A stretch of 64,000 nt of DNA from Phycisphaeraceae bacterium. Lineage in GTDB: Bacteria > Planctomycetota > Phycisphaerae > Phycisphaerales > UBA1924. The stretch covers positions 1,366,001 to 1,430,000 of the forward strand of contig JAHBXF010000002.1 in assembly GCA_019636615.1 (NCBI GenBank). The letters run 5' to 3'. The notes beneath the pieces are model-generated. The model ran no database searches. It was not told the origin of the DNA and saw nothing but the letters and a program-made list of their open reading frames with translations. Shown here one piece after another: positions 17,675 to 26,383 of this stretch (positions are counted from its first letter, which is position 1; every line of letters starts with the position of its first letter). A program made the position numbers and the translations under genes.

Positions 17675-20413
17675 GTGCCTCGCAGGTCCCGTCAGCCCGG
17701 GCCGGCGGCAGAATCCTCATCCCCTGCTGCGCCGCGGGGTGCGGGTGCCGCAGGTCTTTCGATTTCGGCGCACCCCGCCGCTGCGCCGGCCCATAGCAGC
17801 GATCCTCTATCAGCCCCCACAACACCGCCCGCCTTGTCCGCTTCAATCGAGCACGCCGTTCTCGCCGCGGCTCTCGACCCGATCATCACCATCGACGCTT
17901 TCGGCGTGATCCAGTCCGCCAGCGACTCGGTGCTGCGGGTCTTCGGTTGGACACCCGCGGAACTGGTCGGGCGCAACGTCAACATCTTGATGCCCGAACC
18001 TCACCACGCGGACCATGACGGGTACCTGGCGAGACATCGACGCACGGGAGAGTCCAGCATCCTCGGACGGCCCCGCGAGTTTGAGGCCGTGCGCAAGAAC
18101 GGCGATCGCTTCCCCATCGAACTCTGCGTGTCACGCGTTGAATCCGGCGACGGAGGGATGCCGCTCTTCGTCGGGATCATCCGCGACATCTCCGTGCACA
18201 AGCGACTGGAACGCGAGGCGGTGCTGCTCAAGGATCTGGCGGTGCGGATCGGGGGAACGTCCAGCATCAACGAGGCTCGCACGGAGGCTCTGGCGCTCAT
18301 CGGCACCGCGACGAGGTGGGACTATGGCGAGGTGTGGCTGCCCGACGGGGAGCACCTCGCAGGGGCCGCGCAGTGGATGCGGCCAGGCAGCGGCCTTGAG
18401 GCGTTTGCGCGGACCATGGCCGGTACGCGGCTTCCCAAGGGCGGCGGCACCGCCGGCAGGGCTTGGTCCACCGGCCGCCCCGTTTGGCGTGCCAACCTGA
18501 GCCATGCGTCCGAGGAAGACCCCTCCCGGATTGAGGCCGCGCGATCGGCCGGGCTCCGCGCGGCGGTGGCCATCCCTGTAGTCTCGGACGGCGTCGTGGC
18601 GAAGGTTCTGCTGTTCTTCGCGCGGACGACCCGCTCGGACGATCTCCACATGCTCGAGCTCGCCCGCGCCGCGGCCGCGCCGCTGGAGATGCTCATCCAA
18701 CGCAAACGCACCGAGCAACTCCTTCGCGAGAGCGAAGCCCGCGCAAGCGTCGAACTCGGGGCGATGAGGAACCTGCACGAACTGGTTCACCGCCTGCTCG
18801 ACCACCGGGACATTCCCGAAGCGCTCGGCGAGGTCCTCGACGCCGCGATTTCGATCAGCGGGGCCACGATGGGCAACGTTCAGCTCCTGGAGCCCGAGTC
18901 GGGCGTGCTTTCGATCGCTGCCCAACGAGGGTTCAGCAAGGAGTTTCTGAACCACTTTCGTTCGGTTCGCATTGACGACCAGTCGGCCTGCGGCCGGGCG
19001 CTTCGGTCGCGGGAGCGCGTCATTATCGAGGACGTGCAGCAGGATCCTTCTTTCCGCCCTCACCGCCGTGTCGCGGCCGATGCCGGATTCCGCGCGGTGC
19101 AGTCGACCCCGCTGGTCGCCTCGAACGGGCACATGCTCGGCATGCTGTCGACGCACTATGCGGCGGCGCACCGTCCCTCCGATCGTGATCTGCGCATTCT
19201 CGACCTGTACGCCCGCCAGGCCGCCGACTTCATTGAGCGCATACGCGCCCAGAAGCAACTCGACGAGCACCGACACTCTCTGGAGCAAAGAGTCGAGGAG
19301 CGCACACGCCAGCTTGAACTGAGCCAGGAACAACTCAGGATGGCCGATCGCCTGGCGTCGATCGGCACGCTCGCCGCCGGCCTCGGTCACGACATGAATA
19401 ACGTGCTCTTGCCCGTGCGGGCGAGGCTGAACGCCCTCGTCGCCCTGGGCGATGCGGGCGACCTCCCGTCGGACGGTCGCAAACACGTCGAGGAGATCCA
19501 GAAAAGCGTGGCCTATCTCCAGCAGCTTGCCGACGGGCTGCACTTCCTGACCCTCGACCCGGACACGGAGGTGGATGCACGCGGCGGCGGCGGCGCGACC
19601 GATCTCACATACTGGTGGTCTCAGGCAGGGGCGTTGCTTTCCAAGGCTGTTCCAAAGCACGTACGCGTCAGTTCATCATTCCCTTCAGACCTGCCTCAAG
19701 CCGCGATCGCCTCTCATGGCCTGACGCAGGCTGTTCTCAATCTCGTGGTGAATGCCGGCGAATCAATCCCCCCGACGAATGAGCGCAAGCGAAAGCGAGC
19801 ATCGGTTCGCATCTCGGGAGCGCTGATCCGCGATGCCGATAGCCGTTGGATTCGTCTTTCCGTCGCGGACAACGGCACGGGTATGACCGACGAGGTCAAA
19901 CGACGGGCGTTCGAGATGTTCTTTACCACCAAACCGCGGGGGCTTGGTACCGGTCTGGGTCTTGCGTTGGTACGGAAGGTGACAGAAGCAGCCGGCGGGC
20001 GGGTCGAAATCGAGTCGGAACTCGGGAAAGGGACAACAGTCACGATGGTGGTCCCCGCCGTTGGGCCTCAACCTGATGGCGCTGAGAACGACAAACCCTG
20101 TGCGGTGGTATCGGTTGGCAATGGGCGTGCCGCGGGGCTCATCCGGCACCTGCTGGCAAAATCTGGCACTCCAGTGCACGCAGAGTATGATCGGGCCCGG
20201 GCACGCATCTGGGTTCTCGATCCAACGGCGACCAGCCTCGACGCCGCCAAGACATGGCGTCGTGGCAAGCCTGAGGGCAGGCTCGTCCTGTTCGGCAGAC
20301 CCGATCCCGTTTCGGCACCATCCTGGTCTTCCCTGAATCCGGTTACAATCGAAGCCCCCGATGACTTCGAGTCCGTGCGGAAAGCGATCAATCTTGCCCT
20401 CTCCCACGGCTAG
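17675..20413 (+). CDS. PAS-GAF-GAF hybrid sensor histidine kinase
   Basis: A 912-residue cytosolic sensor kinase with no transmembrane segments. Order: Pro/Ala-rich start, PAS domain (~55-165, DPIITIDAFGVIQSASDSVL), GAF (~185-345), second GAF (~370-525, with GATMGNVQLLEPESGVLSIA), a coiled coil (LEQRVEERTRQLELSQEQLR), the phosphoacceptor box (LAAGLGHDMNNVLLPV, His572) and an HATPase domain with N box VLNLVVNAGESI, G1 DNGTGM and G2 GLGTGLGLALV. The last ~100 residues look like a degenerate receiver. The GTG at 17675 was used; internal starts near the PAS are possible. The response regulator gene follows after 14 bases, so they form a two-component pair. GAF/PAS sensing suggests redox or oxygen input, but no haem ligand is assignable. 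Confidence 0.92.
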   Translation: MPRRSRQPGPAAESSSPAAPRGAGAAGLSISAHPAAAPAHSSDPLSAPTTPPALSASIEHAVLAAALDPIITIDAFGVIQSASDSVLRVFGWTPAELVGRNVNILMPEPHHADHDGYLARHRRTGESSILGRPREFEAVRKNGDRFPIELCVSRVESGDGGMPLFVGIIRDISVHKRLEREAVLLKDLAVRIGGTSSINEARTEALALIGTATRWDYGEVWLPDGEHLAGAAQWMRPGSGLEAFARTMAGTRLPKGGGTAGRAWSTGRPVWRANLSHASEEDPSRIEAARSAGLRAAVAIPVVSDGVVAKVLLFFARTTRSDDLHMLELARAAAAPLEMLIQRKRTEQLLRESEARASVELGAMRNLHELVHRLLDHRDIPEALGEVLDAAISISGATMGNVQLLEPESGVLSIAAQRGFSKEFLNHFRSVRIDDQSACGRALRSRERVIIEDVQQDPSFRPHRRVAADAGFRAVQSTPLVASNGHMLGMLSTHYAAAHRPSDRDLRILDLYARQAADFIERIRAQKQLDEHRHSLEQRVEERTRQLELSQEQLRMADRLASIGTLAAGLGHDMNNVLLPVRARLNALVALGDAGDLPSDGRKHVEEIQKSVAYLQQLADGLHFLTLDPDTEVDARGGGGATDLTYWWSQAGALLSKAVPKHVRVSSSFPSDLPQAAIASHGLTQAVLNLVVNAGESIPPTNERKRKRASVRISGALIRDADSRWIRLSVADNGTGMTDEVKRRAFEMFFTTKPRGLGTGLGLALVRKVTEAAGGRVEIESELGKGTTVTMVVPAVGPQPDGAENDKPCAVVSVGNGRAAGLIRHLLAKSGTPVHAEYDRARARIWVLDPTATSLDAAKTWRRGKPEGRLVLFGRPDPVSAPSWSSLNPVTIEAPDDFESVRKAINLALSHG

Positions 20414-20427
20414 TCAGGCTCGCTCAC

Positions 20428-21204
20428 ATGGCCAAACCCGCCTCAAAGAACAACACAAAGGCGAAGCCCCCGACGGGGCGTGCGCCTGCACAAGACGTAT
20501 CACCAGACGGTGCCGGAATTCGGGTTCTGTGTGTCGACGACCATGCGGTGCTGGTTGAAGGCCTCAAGGCTCAGTTCGCCATCGAGGACCGAATCCGTGT
20601 CGTGGGGCGGCTGGCCACGCCGGAGATGCTCCTCGACGAGGTTGTCCGCCTCAAACCCGATGTCGTCCTCCTGGATATCGAGATGCCGGGCTCTGATGTG
20701 TTTGAGATGGCTGATCGGATGCGCTGCATGCACCCGAATCTCCGGTTCGTGTTCCTGAGCGCGCACGTCCGCGACGGGTACCTCGCGGCCGCGTACAAGT
20801 GCGGAGCGTGGGGGTACTTCGCCAAGGGGGACGAACTGGAGGACATCGTCGCCGGCATCAAGGAACTCGCTCGCAACACCGCGGGCACCTTTGTGATGGG
20901 CCCGAAGGTGCGTCAGCGATGCGCTGCCGGAAATCCCTCCCCCAACGCACGGCCCCAGCCGATCAGCGTCAAGCCCAACGACGAGCCTCGGCCGACCCCA
21001 CCCCTTGAGTCCCTGACGAGCCGCGAGATCGAAGTCTTGAGACTCATCGGAAAGGGTCTCTCCCGCGTAGAGATCGCCAAGGAGCTTTCCCGAAGTGCGA
21101 AGACGATCGACGGCCACCAGGAGCGCATGATGAAGAAGCTCGGCATCGACGCCCGTGCCGACCTGATGCGCTTCGCCATACGTGAGGGTCTTGCCGAGGC
21201 GTGA
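20428..21204 (+). CDS. NarL/FixJ-type response regulator
   Basis: A 258-residue regulator. After a ~30-residue Lys/Pro-rich extension comes a receiver domain (IRVLCVDDHAVLVEGLKAQF) with the phosphorylated Asp83 in PDVVLLDIEMPG and the conserved Lys in YFAKGDELED. A flexible linker (~165-190) leads to a LuxR-type HTH (LTSREIEVLRLIGKGLSRVE, then SAKTIDGHQERMMKKLGI). It is the obvious partner of the histidine kinase 14 bases upstream. Targets are unknown; the genes around it suggest stress or low-oxygen control. A GC hairpin follows the stop. Confidence 0.95.
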   Translation: MAKPASKNNTKAKPPTGRAPAQDVSPDGAGIRVLCVDDHAVLVEGLKAQFAIEDRIRVVGRLATPEMLLDEVVRLKPDVVLLDIEMPGSDVFEMADRMRCMHPNLRFVFLSAHVRDGYLAAAYKCGAWGYFAKGDELEDIVAGIKELARNTAGTFVMGPKVRQRCAAGNPSPNARPQPISVKPNDEPRPTPPLESLTSREIEVLRLIGKGLSRVEIAKELSRSAKTIDGHQERMMKKLGIDARADLMRFAIREGLAEA

Positions 21205-21233
21205 GCAAGTATCCACACGACATCCGAGTGGCC

Positions 21234-21251
21234 GGGGAGGTTGCCCTCCCC
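21234..21251 (+). terminator. GC hairpin after response regulator
   Basis: A 7-base stem (21234-21240 with 21245-21251) and TTGC loop begins 30 bases after the stop. There is no T tract, so it is only a likely terminator. Confidence 0.45.
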
Positions 21252-21439
21252 CACCACCGGCCGTGCCGTTTCCGCGCCCGGCGGTTCAGGGGCTGCACGC
21301 GAAGCATCGGTGCTGTTCGAGCGGGCTGAGCAGTCCCATCTTGCGGAGTTGAGCCTCTGGGACACACGTTGCTTTCGAACCGTGGTGCAGGCCATCAATC
21401 TGTCCTCGGCCCAGCGACGCAACACTACGGGATCGGAAC

Positions 21440-21778
21440 TCACTGTTCACGGGTCGGAATCCGATGTGCGTACGCCTCTCCCCAATCGCCCATCGCCAGG
21501 AGGACCGGCTCCAGGCTTTTCCCCAGAGGTGTCATGCTGTACTCGACACGAGGTGGTATCTCCGGGTAGACCTTCCGGCGGATGATCCCGTCCCGCTCCA
21601 ACTCGCGCAGTTGCTTGGCGAGCGTGCGCGGCGACACTCCGACCAGGAGCCGATGCAGCTCGTTGAACCGTTTGGTGCCCTCCAGCAGGTGATGCAGCGC
21701 CAAGACCTTCCACCGCCCTTCGATCACGCGGAGCGTCGATTCGACCGGACAGCTCACCGCCTTCTTTGACTTTGCCAT
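21440..21778 (-). CDS. HxlR-family transcriptional regulator
   Basis: A 112-residue winged-helix regulator of the HxlR/YodB family. The conserved N-terminal Cys lies in AVSCPVESTLRVIEGRWKVL; related proteins use this cysteine to sense quinones, aldehydes or disulfide stress. The DNA-binding part reads KRFNELHRLLVGVSPRTLAK and the wing RKVYPEIPPRVEYSMTPLGK. It is divergent from the pirin gene with a 67-base gap containing an inverted repeat, so it likely represses pirin, isochorismatase and itself. Confidence 0.93.
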   Translation of the reverse strand: MAKSKKAVSCPVESTLRVIEGRWKVLALHHLLEGTKRFNELHRLLVGVSPRTLAKQLRELERDGIIRRKVYPEIPPRVEYSMTPLGKSLEPVLLAMGDWGEAYAHRIPTREQ

Positions 21779-21784
21779 GAGGGC

Positions 21785-21802
21785 ACTATCCTTTATGATA
21801 GT
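21785..21802. promoter_or_regulatory. Likely HxlR operator
   Basis: A perfect inverted repeat ACTATC-6-GATAGT lies 7 bases from the HxlR start and 44 bases before the pirin start. It sits in the only AT-rich part of the shared intergenic region, as expected for a divergent-promoter operator. Confidence 0.6.
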
Positions 21803-21845
21803 ATAGGGTGAGAATGTGTGTATATCGGCAGTGTATCATGGTGGC

Positions 21846-22781
21846 ATGAGCACGGCCAAGCACGTTGAATCGGTTCTCCCGAGCCCGCCAACACACTGGG
21901 TCGGGGACGGTTTCCCGGTCAGTTCGGTCTTCTCCCCGCGGTCGATCCAGTCGAAACTCAGCCCGTACATCCTGTTCGACTATGCAGGACCGGTGACGTT
22001 CGAGCCCTCGGACCAATCCCGCGGCGTGGACTCGCACCCGCACCGTGGCTTTGAGACGGTGACGGTGGTGTTCCAGGGCGAACTCGAGCACCGCGACTCC
22101 GCCGGGAACAGCGGGATCATCGGGCCCGGCGACGTGCAGTGGATGACGGCGGCCTCTGGCGTGCTCCACGAAGAGAAGCACTCCAGTGAGTTCACCCGCC
22201 GGGGCGGAGTACTCGAAATGGCCCAGTTGTGGGTGAACCTCCCGGCGCGGCACAAGATGGACAGCCCGGGCTATCAGACGCTCACGCGTGACGCGATTCC
22301 CACCGTCTCGCTCGCCGATGACGCGGGCACGGCGCGCATCATCGCAGGGGACTTCAGCCCCACGCGCGGGGCGGCACGCACCTCCACGCCCGTGATCCTG
22401 TGGGACGTGCGGCTGCGCAAGAGGGCGACGGCGACGATGCCGATCCCCAACGGGTTCAACGCCGCCGTGTTCGTGCGCAGCGGGTCTGTTCGGGTCGGCG
22501 GAACGCACTCCGCCGATGCCCGACAGTTGGTTATTCTGTCACGCGAAGGCGAGAACATGACGATCCGGACGGAATCGGACGCGGAACTCGTTGTGGTCGG
22601 CGGCCAGCCCATCGATGAGCCCGTCGTCGCATACGGCCCGTTCGTGATGAACACGGCGGAAGAAATTCAGCGGGCCGTCGCGGATGTCCGCGACGGCAAG
22701 TTCGGAGGGCTCTCATGGAGCCCGCGTGCACTTCACGGCCGGCCGCCCCGGGAAGCACGTGTACACGGCGGCGGCGCATGA
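21846..22781 (+). CDS. Pirin family protein
   Basis: A 311-residue bicupin of the pirin/YhhW type. Some members are quercetin 2,3-dioxygenases; others are redox-linked regulators. The N-terminal cupin contains SPYILFDYAGP, the metal-binding HPHRGFETVTVVFQGELEHRD pattern (three His and a Glu) and PGDVQWMTAASGVLHEEKHS. The C-terminal cupin is conserved in structure but lacks metal ligands, as usual. The ATG at 21846 was chosen; a longer frame runs through the promoter. It is followed after 19 bases by an isochorismatase gene and is divergent from HxlR. This trio is typical of electrophile or oxidative stress operons. Confidence 0.95.
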   Translation: MSTAKHVESVLPSPPTHWVGDGFPVSSVFSPRSIQSKLSPYILFDYAGPVTFEPSDQSRGVDSHPHRGFETVTVVFQGELEHRDSAGNSGIIGPGDVQWMTAASGVLHEEKHSSEFTRRGGVLEMAQLWVNLPARHKMDSPGYQTLTRDAIPTVSLADDAGTARIIAGDFSPTRGAARTSTPVILWDVRLRKRATATMPIPNGFNAAVFVRSGSVRVGGTHSADARQLVILSREGENMTIRTESDAELVVVGGQPIDEPVVAYGPFVMNTAEEIQRAVADVRDGKFGGLSWSPRALHGRPPREARVHGGGA

Positions 22782-22800
22782 CTGAAGAAAGGAGCTCTCG

Positions 22801-23418
22801 ATGTCCTTCAAGTACCGTCGGCTCGACAAGAGCAACGCGGCTGTCCTCCTGGTGGACCACCAGTCCGGCTTGTGCAACCTCGTGCACGACTCCACGCCGG
22901 ACGACTTCAAGAACAACGTGCTGGCACTCGCCGCATCGGCCTCGTACTTCAAACTCCCCACGATCCTCACGACCAGTTTCGAGAACGGCCCGAATGGCCC
23001 GCTGGTGCCCGAACTCAAGACGATGTTCCCTGAGTCCCCGTACATCGCACGCCCGGGGAACATCAACGCGTGGGACAACGAGGACTTCGTCAAGGCGGTC
23101 AAGGCCACCGGTAAGAAGCAACTCCTCATCGCGGGTGTGGTCACCGAGGTCTGCGTGGCGTTCCCGGCACTTTCAGCGATCGAGGAGGGGTACGAGGTCT
23201 TCGTGGTAACCGACGCCTCAGGAACGTTCAATAAGACGACCCGGGACGCGGCGTGGCTGCGGATGCAGGCCGCCGGAGTCCAACTCATGACCTGGTTCGC
23301 GGTGGCGTGCGAACTCCACCGTGACTGGCGCAACGACATCGAGGGCCTCGGCACGCTCTTGTCAAACCACTTGCCCTCATACCGCAACCTCATCACGAGT
23401 TTCAACGCGAAGCGGTAA
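22801..23418 (+). CDS. YcaC-like isochorismatase-family hydrolase
   Basis: A 205-residue cysteine hydrolase of the isochorismatase superfamily, closest in pattern to YcaC. The likely catalytic Asp19 is in LLVDHQSGLC and the nucleophile Cys118 in GVVTEVCVAFPALSAIEEGY. Substrates of YcaC-type enzymes are unknown. The gene has GAAAGGAG upstream of the ATG and follows pirin in the same operon, under probable HxlR control. Confidence 0.93.
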   Translation: MSFKYRRLDKSNAAVLLVDHQSGLCNLVHDSTPDDFKNNVLALAASASYFKLPTILTTSFENGPNGPLVPELKTMFPESPYIARPGNINAWDNEDFVKAVKATGKKQLLIAGVVTEVCVAFPALSAIEEGYEVFVVTDASGTFNKTTRDAAWLRMQAAGVQLMTWFAVACELHRDWRNDIEGLGTLLSNHLPSYRNLITSFNAKR

Positions 23419-23524
23419 CGCCGATGATCTCCCACTCGAGCGCCAACGCGCTTGGGTGGGATTACCCGGATCGGTTGCACGGCCAGGCGCACACTCACTG
23501 CGATTCGTCAAGATACCTTCACTA

Positions 23525-23938
23525 GTGAAGATCGCTACCGACATCGTGGCTCTCCCGGCCTGGCGGGATCGCAGCGGCCTCGTCGTGTTCATCCGCCACG
23601 GTGAGCGGGAGACTGTGCCGTCCCACGAGTTTCCGCGGCGTGATGCTCCACCGGCGGACAGCGAGCGGCGTGAAGCAGTAGCGATGGTGGCCCTGATTGC
23701 GGATCGGTTGGGCGAAGTGCGATGCAGCCCAGTGCCCAGGTGCGTCGACACTGCTGCCGCTGTGCTTGCCGGAGCGAAGGGGACGCGCACGCCCGTGCAT
23801 CATCGGCTACTGGGGGACCCGGGCGCGTTCGTCGTCCACGGCGATCGCGCCATGTCCGAGTTGGTCGCACGAGGGTTTCATCCGGCCGCAAGGCAGCTGG
23901 GACTCGGCGAACAGCTGCCGGGCATTCGCCAACCCTGA
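23525..23938 (+). CDS. Histidine phosphatase superfamily-like protein
   Basis: A ~137-residue protein from GTG 23525. The motif VVFIRHGERETVP matches the RHG phosphohistidine core, and VRCSPVPRCVDTAAAVLAGA matches the second Arg-bearing region (the usual SPxxRxxxTA). The distal His-containing end expected after residue ~130 is not obvious: the protein ends LGEQLPGIRQP. It may be C-terminally truncated, since a Fic-like fragment begins immediately after. No ribosome site is evident. Activity is uncertain. Confidence 0.6.
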   Translation: MKIATDIVALPAWRDRSGLVVFIRHGERETVPSHEFPRRDAPPADSERREAVAMVALIADRLGEVRCSPVPRCVDTAAAVLAGAKGTRTPVHHRLLGDPGAFVVHGDRAMSELVARGFHPAARQLGLGEQLPGIRQP

Positions 23939-23940
23939 CC

Positions 23941-24339
23941 TTGCGACGACACAACTCCTCACGCTGGCACGATCACTTCTCCGCGCCGGACCGCCTGTCC
24001 GCGCTCGTGAACGAGGATCGCAAGCGACTCGCACGGCTCCCCGGAGCCACGCTCGGCGCGGTGCAACTCTTCGACATTCTCCCCGAGCACCCCGTGGTCA
24101 CCGCGCCGCTGATCCAAGACCTCCTGAAGTCCAGCGCTCCCACGGCACGCCGGTCGATCGCGGTTCTCCAGAATGCGGGCGTCCTCAGCGTGACTACCGG
24201 AAAGCTCCGGGACCGCGCGTTCATCTACCGCGAGTACGTCAAAACGCTCACCGGGGATGATCAGAGCGAACGCGTCGCGTCCTCGCCGCAGCGGGTGAAT
24301 GCCCGCTTCGGCCAGGCAATGAAGCGGCTCTCGGAGTAG
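23941..24339 (+). pseudogene. Fic-family C-terminal winged-helix fragment
   Basis: This 133-codon frame resembles the C-terminal region of Fic/DUF4172-type proteins: a helix (LSALVNEDRKRLARLPGATL), then a winged helix (HPVVTAPLIQDLLKSSAPTA, ARRSIAVLQNAGVLSVTTGK, RDRAFIYREYVKTL). The AMP-transfer FIC motif (HPFxxGNGRxxR) is absent. It begins 3 bases after the phosphatase-like gene, so the junction appears to be a deletion point. A TTG at 23941 could start it but no ribosome site is seen. Confidence 0.6.
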
Positions 24340-24353
24340 CACGCGACGCTCGT

Positions 24354-24599
24354 TCACGACGCCACCTCCGCTGGCAGCCGCTCCGCCTTGCGGCCCGTGA
24401 ACTTCTCCCATCGCTGCACGATGACATCGCCGTAGAGCGCATTGAACTCAATGAGGAACGCGTTCCGCCCGGTCATCTCCGCGCCGAAGAGCGTGGAGCC
24501 GCTGCCCCCGAAGAGGTCGAGCACGTTCTCGCCCGGACGCGATGAGAACTCGATCGCACGCCGCGCGAGTTCCACGGGCTTCTGCCATCTCCCATTCCA
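24354..24599 (-). pseudogene. DNA methyltransferase C-terminal fragment
   Basis: The last ~80 residues of an N6-adenine/N4-cytosine DNA methyltransferase: KPVELARRAIEFSSRPGENV, then LDLFGGSGSTLFGAEMTGRN. These are the FxGxG AdoMet-binding motif and the flanking KP box. The catalytic DPPY motif and target-recognition region are missing. The frame loses similarity near 24600, about 25 bases from the boundary of the large direct repeat at 24624, implying that the repeat-associated rearrangement cut the gene. Confidence 0.78.
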
Positions 24600-24623
24600 A
24601 TAGGGTCGCGACAGGCAAGCCCC

Positions 24624-24987
24624 CCGAGAGCAACCCTCCTGTTAAGCTCAGGCCACCCGTCAACCAGAGAGCGCGAGAGTTTGAGAGGGTTGCCTCCGGT
24701 GGGGCGAGAGCAACCGTGGGGGTTGCCTTCGGACCCCGAGATTCGGTTTCAAGACCGAGAGCGCGGCGGTCGGACCGGGTGCCTGCGCAGGCGTCGGAAA
24801 CCCCCCGTCCTGACGGGATTTTCCGCGCGTCGTCGCGGCGGCGGCCCGAGGCGGCCAAATGGCCCGACCCGTAAACCAAAACGCCCCCGCGTCTCCGCGA
24901 TGGCGTTGGCAACTCCCCGTTCGGAACGGGTTCAAACCGTCGAATCCGGGCCACTAGACGGTTTCTGATAGGTCTTTCTCTGGTTAA
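24624..24987. repeat. Long direct repeat, copy 1
   Basis: About 364 bases closely similar to 41050-41394 in the same orientation. Shared landmarks are GAGAGCAACCCTCCTGTT at the left end, a TCGGT-CAAGACCGA hairpin in the middle, the CCCGACCCGTAAACCAAAAC block, GGAACGGGTTCAAACCGTCG, and TCTCTGGTTAAC at the right end. Internal GGTTGC and GCAACC blocks can pair in alternative ways. No credible protein is encoded. A methyltransferase fragment abuts the left side and the metal-resistance promoter the right. It could be a structured RNA, a mobile non-autonomous element or an old recombination site. Confidence 0.8.
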
Positions 24988-25013
24988 CGTGCCGCAGAAT
25001 CCAGCCGGGGGAG

Positions 25014-25056
25014 TTGACACGATCATCGGCACCCAGTATACTCCCCCCTAGTATGC
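25014..25056 (+). promoter_or_regulatory. Promoter with CsoR/RcnR-type operator (copy 1)
   Basis: TTGACA (25014-25019), a 17-base spacer and TATACT (25037-25042) form an ideal housekeeping promoter. The -10 box is embedded in TACT-C6-TAGTA (25039-25053), the complement of the TACT-G6-AGTA type operator used by CsoR/RcnR repressors. The same arrangement is found at 33275-33303. Confidence 0.85.
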
Positions 25057-25532
25057 TGATCCCCAGCAGCCATCTCCGCACCTTCTTTGCCCTGCTCTTG
25101 GTGTGTGCTGTGCCGTTCTGCTGCTGCAACCTCCGCATGCTGATCGGCGGCCTGTCGTGTCAGGCCGGCACGCTGCCGCAGGACAAGCCCGGGGTGGCTC
25201 GCCTCATCGGCACGACGGGTCACGCCCCTGCGACGGGGGCATGCTGTCACGGCAGGCCCGCGAGCGAAGGTGCGAACTCGGATTCGAACTCCGAGAACAC
25301 CCCGACCGACGACCCGCAGGACTGCTCGTGCGGCAACGACGGTGGCAAGATGCTCGCGGTCGAGAAGTCGAACGTGGAAGCACCGGTACAGGTCGTCGTG
25401 GCGGTCCTTGACTGGAGCCATCGGCCTGAACCTCGGCCGCACGACGTGACCGGTGGCCGTGGGCGCATCGATGAGGCGGTACCGCGACCTCTGACGTCGC
25501 TCGTGCGCATGCACTGCGCGCTCATTGTGTAG
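25053..25532 (+). CDS. Cys-rich secreted protein of metal-resistance locus
   Basis: A 159-residue protein with an N-terminal signal or anchor helix (LRTFFALLLVCAVPFCCCNL) and a mature part rich in Cys, Asp, Asn and His, including ACCHGRPAS and DDPQDCSCGNDGG. It probably faces the periplasm and could bind metal; I do not recognise the family. The ATG at 25053 lies only ~11 bases after the -10 box, so the mRNA would be nearly leaderless; a later start (ATG 25137) would destroy the signal helix. It heads the copper-type resistance cluster and is directly under the CsoR-type promoter. Confidence 0.65.
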   Translation: MLIPSSHLRTFFALLLVCAVPFCCCNLRMLIGGLSCQAGTLPQDKPGVARLIGTTGHAPATGACCHGRPASEGANSDSNSENTPTDDPQDCSCGNDGGKMLAVEKSNVEAPVQVVVAVLDWSHRPEPRPHDVTGGRGRIDEAVPRPLTSLVRMHCALIV

Positions 25533-25676
25533 CGGTTCGGCCCGGCCGGTGCTCCGGGGTGTCATGAGACGCCCCCTCATCGAGCACGGGCGCCTGACTG
25601 CCATCGTGCCCGCATCTCAATCCGCTGTTCGCGTGCTCGCGTTCACTGTTCATTCCCCGATTGACGGAGGTTCATC

Positions 25677-26375
25677 ATGTTCGTCCGCACTACCATCGTT
25701 CTCGTCACGTTCATTGCGGTTGGCGCTCTGCTGACCAGCGCTGCCCAGCCCGGACATCAAGGTCATCATGCCCCAACGACGACGCGGCCCGACCCGCAAC
25801 CGGCGCGTGCCATCAATGACCGGTGCCCGATCCAAGGTGGGGAGGTCGACCCTGACACCGCGATGCGTGTGTGGAGGGGGCAATCCATCGGCTTCTGCTG
25901 CCCGGGCTGTGAAACAAAGTGGGACGCCAAGCCCGACGCCGAGAAGGACGCGTTCCTAGGCAAGTTCGTGAAGGTCGGTCCGGCGTCGCCAGCGGTCGAT
26001 CTGGCCCGGCGGTTCCACGCGGCGCGGGCCGCGGGTGATACGTCCGCGCTTGATCGCCTCTTTCTGAGCGGCGGGAGGGCCACGGTGCTCCAGAACGGCA
26101 GTGACGCGGGGACTTGGGAGCGTTACCGCGATGAGTATCTCAAGCCTGAACTCAAGGTTTTCGGTGCGAGCACGTGGCGGACAGTGAGCGAGGTCGAGAC
26201 CCCGCTTGGCACCGCAACGCTCGTCGGCCATACGGTGATGCTCACGGCGGGCGTAGGGGCCAAGAAGAAGGTGTTGTCTGTTGCGGTCACGCTGGTGATC
26301 GTTGATGAAGGCGGCACGCCGAAAATCGCCCACATGCACTGGTCCTCGCGCGACACCACGTCTGACAGAAAGTGA
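25677..26375 (+). CDS. Exported YHS-like/metal-binding protein
   Basis: A 232-residue protein with a signal peptide (VLVTFIAVGALLTSAAQPG), a His-rich start (PGHQGHHAP), then a YHS-like zinc/copper-binding segment (CPIQGGEVDP, IGFCCPGCETKW, about residues 50-90). The C-terminal ~120 residues look like a SnoaL/NTF2-like domain (FHAARAAGDTSALDRLFLSG). GGAGG is 6 bases before the ATG at 25677. It precedes the outer-membrane factor gene by 8 bases, so it belongs to the efflux operon. A periplasmic metal-carrier role is inferred from the motifs and position. Confidence 0.78.
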   Translation: MFVRTTIVLVTFIAVGALLTSAAQPGHQGHHAPTTTRPDPQPARAINDRCPIQGGEVDPDTAMRVWRGQSIGFCCPGCETKWDAKPDAEKDAFLGKFVKVGPASPAVDLARRFHAARAAGDTSALDRLFLSGGRATVLQNGSDAGTWERYRDEYLKPELKVFGASTWRTVSEVETPLGTATLVGHTVMLTAGVGAKKKVLSVAVTLVIVDEGGTPKIAHMHWSSRDTTSDRK

Positions 26376-26383
26376 GGCACGCC

